Source: Streptococcus gallolyticus
GTDB lineage: Bacteria; Bacillota; Bacilli; Lactobacillales; Streptococcaceae
Reading direction: 5' to 3'
DNA: 38,587 nt
Assembly (NCBI RefSeq): GCF_003337175.1
Contig: NZ_NETH01000017.1
Span: 1-38,587 of the forward strand
Part shown: positions 34,749 to 38,587 of the stretch, in pieces
How positions within the stretch are numbered: position 1 is the stretch's first letter
Layout: each line of letters opens with the position of its first letter
The notes under the pieces: model-generated
The model's input: the letters and a program-made list of their open reading frames with translations, nothing else
Database searches by the model: none
What the model was told of the DNA's origin: nothing
Translations under genes and position numbers: made by a program

Positions 34749-34784
34749 AATACCGTCTCAGCAACTTACTAAGGCGGTATTTTA
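34749..34784. terminator. Bidirectional terminator between the membrane protein and dinB
   Basis: AATACCG / CGGTATT arms with extra inner pairs and T-rich ends on both strands. The convergent genes end on either side, and dinB's stop codon lies at its right edge. Confidence 0.65.
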
Positions 34785-35879
34785 AGTGTCAAATAAATTC
34801 AAGGGTTGGATATTATCCTCTAAACCTGTGACAGTCACCCCCAACAAGCGAACACCCAATTTTGACTCGTCTAAGCTATCGTAAATCGTTTTAGCAACTT
34901 GGTCAATCACTTCAAAATCATTGGTGACATCATCAAGGGTTATTCGTTTGGTTAAGGTTGAAAAATCCGCATAACGCACTTTTAAGACAATTGTCCGACC
35001 AACTTTATGATGACGTTGAAGCGTGTCAACCACTCGCTGAGCGTTCTTTGAAATTTCCGATTTGACATCATCTTCTTCATATAATAATTTACCATAAGTT
35101 CGCTCACTTCCAATTGATTTGCGAATGCGGTCGGGTTTGACTGGCGAATTTGAAATGCCACGTGCCTTGCGGTAGAGGTCATAACCAAAACGACCAAAAA
35201 GGTCGATCAAGGTCATTTCTGGAATTTCCAACAAATCTGCTCCCGTAAAAACACCCAATTGATGCAATTTTTCAACCGAGCGTTTGCCGACACCGTGAAA
35301 CTTCTCAATGGGCAGTTTTTCTAGAAAAGCCTGGGCATCCTCTGGTAGGATCAAGGTCAGCCCCTTTGGTTTTTCAAAATCCGAAGCCAGCTTAGCCAAA
35401 AATTTGTTATAAGAGACACCTGCCGAGCAGGTCAAATGGACTTCTTGCCAAATATCATACTGAATCATTTTGGCCATTTTAATGGCTGATGTGAGGCCGA
35501 GTTTATTTTCAGTAACATCTAAATAAGCCTCATCGATGGACATAGGCTCCACCAAATCCGTATAGCGTTTGAAAATCGCACGAATTTGCCTACCAATTGT
35601 TTGGTATTTGTGATAACTGCCTGAGATAAAAACGGCTTGTGGGCAACGCTCATAGGCTTCTTTTGAGGACATGGCAGAATGAATGCCAAATTTTCTGGCT
35701 TCATAATTACAGGTTGAAACAACACCGCGTCCACCTGTCTTTCGTGGATCAGAACCAATAATGACAGGTTTACCTTTTAAGTCTGGATTATCCCGTTCTT
35801 CTACTGAGGCAAAAAAAGCATCCATGTCAATATGAATAATTTTTCGAGAGGTATCATTAACTAAAGGAAAAATTAGCAT
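34782..35879 (-). CDS. dinB: DNA polymerase IV (Y-family)
   Basis: The 365-aa translesion polymerase starts [20 protein letters not shown] with the catalytic Asp in [12 protein letters not shown], then [14 protein letters not shown], and [10 protein letters not shown] with the second catalytic acidic pair (about 115-117). Helix-hairpin-helix ([16 protein letters not shown]) and the little-finger domain follow. A longer frame to ATG 35942 exists, but the promoter (35911-35919) lies within it, so the start is ATG 35879, preceded by AAAGGA. No LexA-like site was recognised. Confidence 0.94.
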   Translation of the reverse strand: MLIFPLVNDTSRKIIHIDMDAFFASVEERDNPDLKGKPVIIGSDPRKTGGRGVVSTCNYEARKFGIHSAMSSKEAYERCPQAVFISGSYHKYQTIGRQIRAIFKRYTDLVEPMSIDEAYLDVTENKLGLTSAIKMAKMIQYDIWQEVHLTCSAGVSYNKFLAKLASDFEKPKGLTLILPEDAQAFLEKLPIEKFHGVGKRSVEKLHQLGVFTGADLLEIPEMTLIDLFGRFGYDLYRKARGISNSPVKPDRIRKSIGSERTYGKLLYEEDDVKSEISKNAQRVVDTLQRHHKVGRTIVLKVRYADFSTLTKRITLDDVTNDFEVIDQVAKTIYDSLDESKLGVRLLGVTVTGLEDNIQPLNLFDT

Positions 35880-35910
35880 AAACCCGTCCTTTCTGATGAC
35901 TTCTGAATCT

Positions 35911-35919
35911 ATTATAACA
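35911..35919 (-). promoter_or_regulatory. dinB promoter, extended -10
   Basis: TGT-TATAAT (35919-35911) on minus, about 31 nt before ATG 35879. No strong -35. Confidence 0.6.
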
Positions 35920-35950
35920 ATTTTCATGATTTTCAACCACATTTACAAAT

Positions 35951-35991
35951 TTCTAGTACAGTTAAGGAAAGTTTGTTAAACTGTACTAGAA
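35951..35991. repeat. 13-bp perfect inverted repeat between dinB and pflB
   Basis: TTCTAGTACAGTT (35951-35963) and AACTGTACTAGAA (35979-35991) are separated by 15 nt. It lies upstream of both divergent genes, 50-110 nt from each start. It could be an RNA hairpin or a two-half-site operator. I could not assign a regulator. Confidence 0.7.
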
Positions 35992-36023
35992 AAGAATGTT
36001 GGTCAAACTGAGCTTTTCACTTC

Positions 36024-36080
36024 AGAAAACGTTTCCTTTTTGCTAAACTATAGTTGTAAATGTAACAGAAGAACTGTTAC
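36024..36080 (+). promoter_or_regulatory. pflB regulatory region: cre-like site, -10 and leader hairpin
   Basis: AGAAAACGTTTCCT (36024-36037) resembles a cre site with several mismatches in the flanks. A possible -10 TATAGT is at 36049-36054, without a clear -35. GTAACAG-AAGAA-CTGTTAC (36062-36080) is a perfect 7-bp hairpin ending 10 nt before the AAGGAGAA ribosome site, so it may stabilise the mRNA 5' end. Confidence 0.5.
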
Positions 36081-36103
36081 TAGAAATAAAGGAGAACCTG
36101 ATT

Positions 36104-38428
36104 ATGGCGACTGTTAAAACTAATACAGATGTGTTTGAAAAAGCTTGGGAAGGCTTTAAAGGTAATGACTGGAAAGAAAAAGCCAGCGTTTCTCGTTTCG
36201 TGCAAGCTAACTACACCCCTTATGATGGTGATGAAAGCTTCTTAGCCCCTGCCACAGAACGTTCACTTAAAGTGAAAAAAATTGTTGAAGAAACTAAGGC
36301 TCACTACGAAGAAACACGTTTCCCAATGGATACGCGTCCAACATCCATCGCAGATATTCCTGCTGGCTATATTTCAAAAGACGACGAATTAATCTATGGT
36401 ATTCAAAATGATGAGCTATTCAAATTGAATTTCATGCCAAAAGGTGGTATCCGCATGGCAGAAACAGCTCTCAAGGAGCATGGCTATGAGCCTGACCCAG
36501 CTGTTCATGACATTTATACAAAATACGTAACTACAGTAAATGACGGTATCTTCCGTGCTTATACCTCAAATATCCGTCGTGCACGTCACGCACACACGGT
36601 AACGGGACTTCCTGATGCTTACTCTCGTGGGCGTATCATCGGTGTTTATGCTCGTCTTGCTCTTTACGGTGCTGACTACTTGATGAAAGAAAAAGCCAAC
36701 GACTGGAATGCCATTACTGAAATTGATGAAGAATCAATTCGTCTTCGTGAAGAAGTTAACTTGCAATACCAAGCACTTGGTGAAGTTGTCAAACTTGGTG
36801 ACCTTTACGGTGTTGATGTCCGCAAACCAGCGATGAACGTTAAAGAAGCTATCCAATGGGTAAATATCGCATTTATGGCTGTTTGTCGTGTTATCAACGG
36901 TGCTGCAACTTCTCTTGGACGTGTGCCAATTGTTCTTGATATCTTTGCAGAACGTGACCTTGCTCGTGGTACATTTACAGAATCAGAAATCCAAGAATTC
37001 GTTGATGATTTTGTCTTGAAACTTCGTACTGTAAAATTTGCACGTACAAAAGCTTACGACGAACTTTACTCAGGTGACCCTACGTTTATTACAACTTCTA
37101 TGGCTGGTATGGGAGCTGACGGACGTCACCGTGTTACTAAAATGGATTACCGTTTCTTGAACACACTTGATAATATCGGTAATGCTCCAGAACCAAACTT
37201 GACAGTTCTCTGGACTGACAAATTGCCATATGCATTCCGTCGCTACTGTATGAAAATGTCACACAAACACTCTTCAATCCAATACGAAGGTGTGACAACA
37301 ATGGCTAAGGACGGTTATGGTGAAATGTCATGTATCTCATGTTGTGTATCACCACTTGACCCAGAAAATGAAGAACAACGTCACAACATCCAATACTTTG
37401 GTGCTCGTGTAAACGTCCTCAAAGCTCTTCTTACTGGTTTGAACGGTGGTTACGACGATGTTCACAAAGACTACAAAGTCTTTGATATTGACCCGATTCG
37501 TGACGAAGTTCTTGACTTTGAAACGGTCAAAGCTAACTTTGAAAAATCACTTGATTGGTTGACTGCAACTTACGTAGATGCCCTTAACATCATCCACTAC
37601 ATGACTGATAAGTACAACTACGAAGCTGTCCAAATGGCATTCTTACCAACAAAACAACGTGCCAATATGGGATTTGGTATCTGTGGTTTTGCCAATACGG
37701 TTGATACCCTATCAGCAATCAAATATGCTACCGTTAAACCAATCCGTGACGAGGATGGTTACATCTACGATTACGAAACAACTGGTGAATACCCACGTTG
37801 GGGTGAAGATGACCCTCGTTCAAACGAATTGGCAGAATGGTTAATCGAAGCATACACTACTCGTCTGCGCAGCCATAAACTCTACAAAGATGCAGAAGCT
37901 ACTGTATCACTTCTTACAATCACTTCAAACGTTGCTTATTCTAAACAAACTGGTAACTCTCCAGTCCACAAAGGTGTTTACCTTAACGAAGATGGCACTG
38001 TAAACCTTTCTAAACTTGAATTCTTCTCTCCAGGTGCTAATCCATCTAACAAAGCTCGTGGTGGTTGGTTGCAAAACCTTAACTCACTTGCAAGCCTTGA
38101 CTTCTCATACGCTGCAGATGGTATCTCACTGACAACTCAAGTGTCACCACGTGCCCTTGGTAAGACATTCGATGAACAAGTTGATAACTTGGTAACTATC
38201 CTTGATGGTTACTTCGAAAACGGTGGACAACACGTCAACTTGAACGTTATGGACCTTAAAGATGTCTATGATAAGATTATGAGTGGTGAAGATGTTATCG
38301 TTCGTATCTCTGGTTACTGTGTCAACACTAAATATCTTACAAAAGAACAAAAAACTGAATTGACACAACGTGTCTTCCACGAAGTCCTTTCAATGGACGA
38401 CGCTGCTGAAGCCCTTGTTGGCAATTAA
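36104..38428 (+). CDS. pflB: Pyruvate formate-lyase (formate acetyltransferase)
   Basis: The 774-aa glycyl-radical enzyme converts pyruvate and CoA to acetyl-CoA and formate in anaerobic mixed-acid fermentation. The catalytic Cys pair is in [13 protein letters not shown] (about residue 410). The C-terminal glycyl-radical loop reads [15 protein letters not shown] (Gly about 748). Length and ends agree with the streptococcal enzyme. AAGGAGAA lies 8 nt before ATG. The activase gene is not in the window. Codon use is strongly biased, as expected for a highly expressed gene. Confidence 0.97.
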   Translation: MATVKTNTDVFEKAWEGFKGNDWKEKASVSRFVQANYTPYDGDESFLAPATERSLKVKKIVEETKAHYEETRFPMDTRPTSIADIPAGYISKDDELIYGIQNDELFKLNFMPKGGIRMAETALKEHGYEPDPAVHDIYTKYVTTVNDGIFRAYTSNIRRARHAHTVTGLPDAYSRGRIIGVYARLALYGADYLMKEKANDWNAITEIDEESIRLREEVNLQYQALGEVVKLGDLYGVDVRKPAMNVKEAIQWVNIAFMAVCRVINGAATSLGRVPIVLDIFAERDLARGTFTESEIQEFVDDFVLKLRTVKFARTKAYDELYSGDPTFITTSMAGMGADGRHRVTKMDYRFLNTLDNIGNAPEPNLTVLWTDKLPYAFRRYCMKMSHKHSSIQYEGVTTMAKDGYGEMSCISCCVSPLDPENEEQRHNIQYFGARVNVLKALLTGLNGGYDDVHKDYKVFDIDPIRDEVLDFETVKANFEKSLDWLTATYVDALNIIHYMTDKYNYEAVQMAFLPTKQRANMGFGICGFANTVDTLSAIKYATVKPIRDEDGYIYDYETTGEYPRWGEDDPRSNELAEWLIEAYTTRLRSHKLYKDAEATVSLLTITSNVAYSKQTGNSPVHKGVYLNEDGTVNLSKLEFFSPGANPSNKARGGWLQNLNSLASLDFSYAADGISLTTQVSPRALGKTFDEQVDNLVTILDGYFENGGQHVNLNVMDLKDVYDKIMSGEDVIVRISGYCVNTKYLTKEQKTELTQRVFHEVLSMDDAAEALVGN

Positions 38429-38438
38429 GAATTGAAAA

Positions 38439-38460
38439 GACTTTGTCAGTTGACAAGGTC
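38439..38460 (+). repeat. Hairpin after the pflB stop codon
   Basis: GACTTTGTCA-GT-TGACAAGGTC forms a near-perfect 10-bp hairpin with one G-T pair and no T tail. It is likely a 3' mRNA structure. Confidence 0.5.
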
Positions 38461-38528
38461 TCAGAACGTAGACAAACTCCTAAAAATATAAAAAATAGAA
38501 AAAGTTTGCGAAAGATAACAAATCATTA

Positions 38529-38576
38529 AACTCTTAGAAATGTTGATATTTCGGTGTTTCTAAGAGTTTTTAATTT
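38529..38576 (+). terminator. Intrinsic terminator of pflB
   Basis: AACTCTTAGAAA / TTTCTAAGAGTT stem with a 16-nt loop, followed by TTTAATTTT. It lies about 100 nt after the stop codon. Confidence 0.85.
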
Positions 38577-38587
38577 TCATCATTAAG

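Noticed and set aside
34782..35942. Longer DinB starting at ATG 35942
   Set aside because: The extended -10 promoter lies within the extra segment, and the ribosome site and family N-terminus support ATG 35879.

Overview
The window is a low-GC Firmicutes chromosome segment, most likely a Streptococcus of the bovis/equinus complex. The basis is gene content and order (mutS2-cvpA-zapA diverging from rnhC-lepB-recD2, dinB diverging from pflB), a GspB/Hsa-type serine-rich-repeat adhesin, a cysteine-free MutY, AGGAGG-type ribosome sites and sigma-A promoters. The species is an inference from recall; no search was run.

Layout. 1-1442 (minus) is the N-terminal part of a serine-rich-repeat surface adhesin that runs off the left edge. 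Its upstream region carries a (TA)9 tract inside a possible promoter. 2094-2839 (minus) holds an array of five micro-genes of 13-18 codons. Each has its own strong ribosome site and encodes a peptide with the core [NH][VL][GA]RYKNGD. They sit behind one consensus promoter with a perfect 14-bp cre-type palindrome in its spacer, and end at an intrinsic terminator. I do not recognise this system and consider it the most interesting item here. 3035-4189 is mutY, followed by a fumarate-reductase-like remnant, an orphan RelE toxin with a truncated antitoxin, decayed sequence and a secreted thioredoxin-fold protein without its cysteines. 6690-14255 (minus) is a type I restriction-modification locus in the order hsdM-rhuM-hsdS-partial hsdS-hsdR, with hsdR on its own promoter.

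14393-19092 (minus) holds a DUF3290/DUF421 membrane pair, a ROK sugar kinase behind a broken rhamnosidase-like gene, a zinc alcohol dehydrogenase under a MerR-type 19-bp-spacer promoter, and trxA. A PAP2 phosphatase (plus) follows. 19895-25475 (minus) is a beta-fructoside uptake operon: LacI regulator, binding protein, two permeases and a GH32 hydrolase, with three operator-like sites. It has no ATPase gene, so a shared ATPase is expected. About 1 kb of decayed sequence follows.

26470-38428 is housekeeping: mutS2, cvpA and zapA on minus; rnhC, lepB, recD2 and a small membrane protein on plus; dinB on minus; pflB on plus. Three genome-maintenance genes (mutY, mutS2, rnhC) share an extended -10 placed exactly 6 nt before ATG, which predicts leaderless mRNAs.

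No rRNA, tRNA, intact insertion sequence or CRISPR array was seen.
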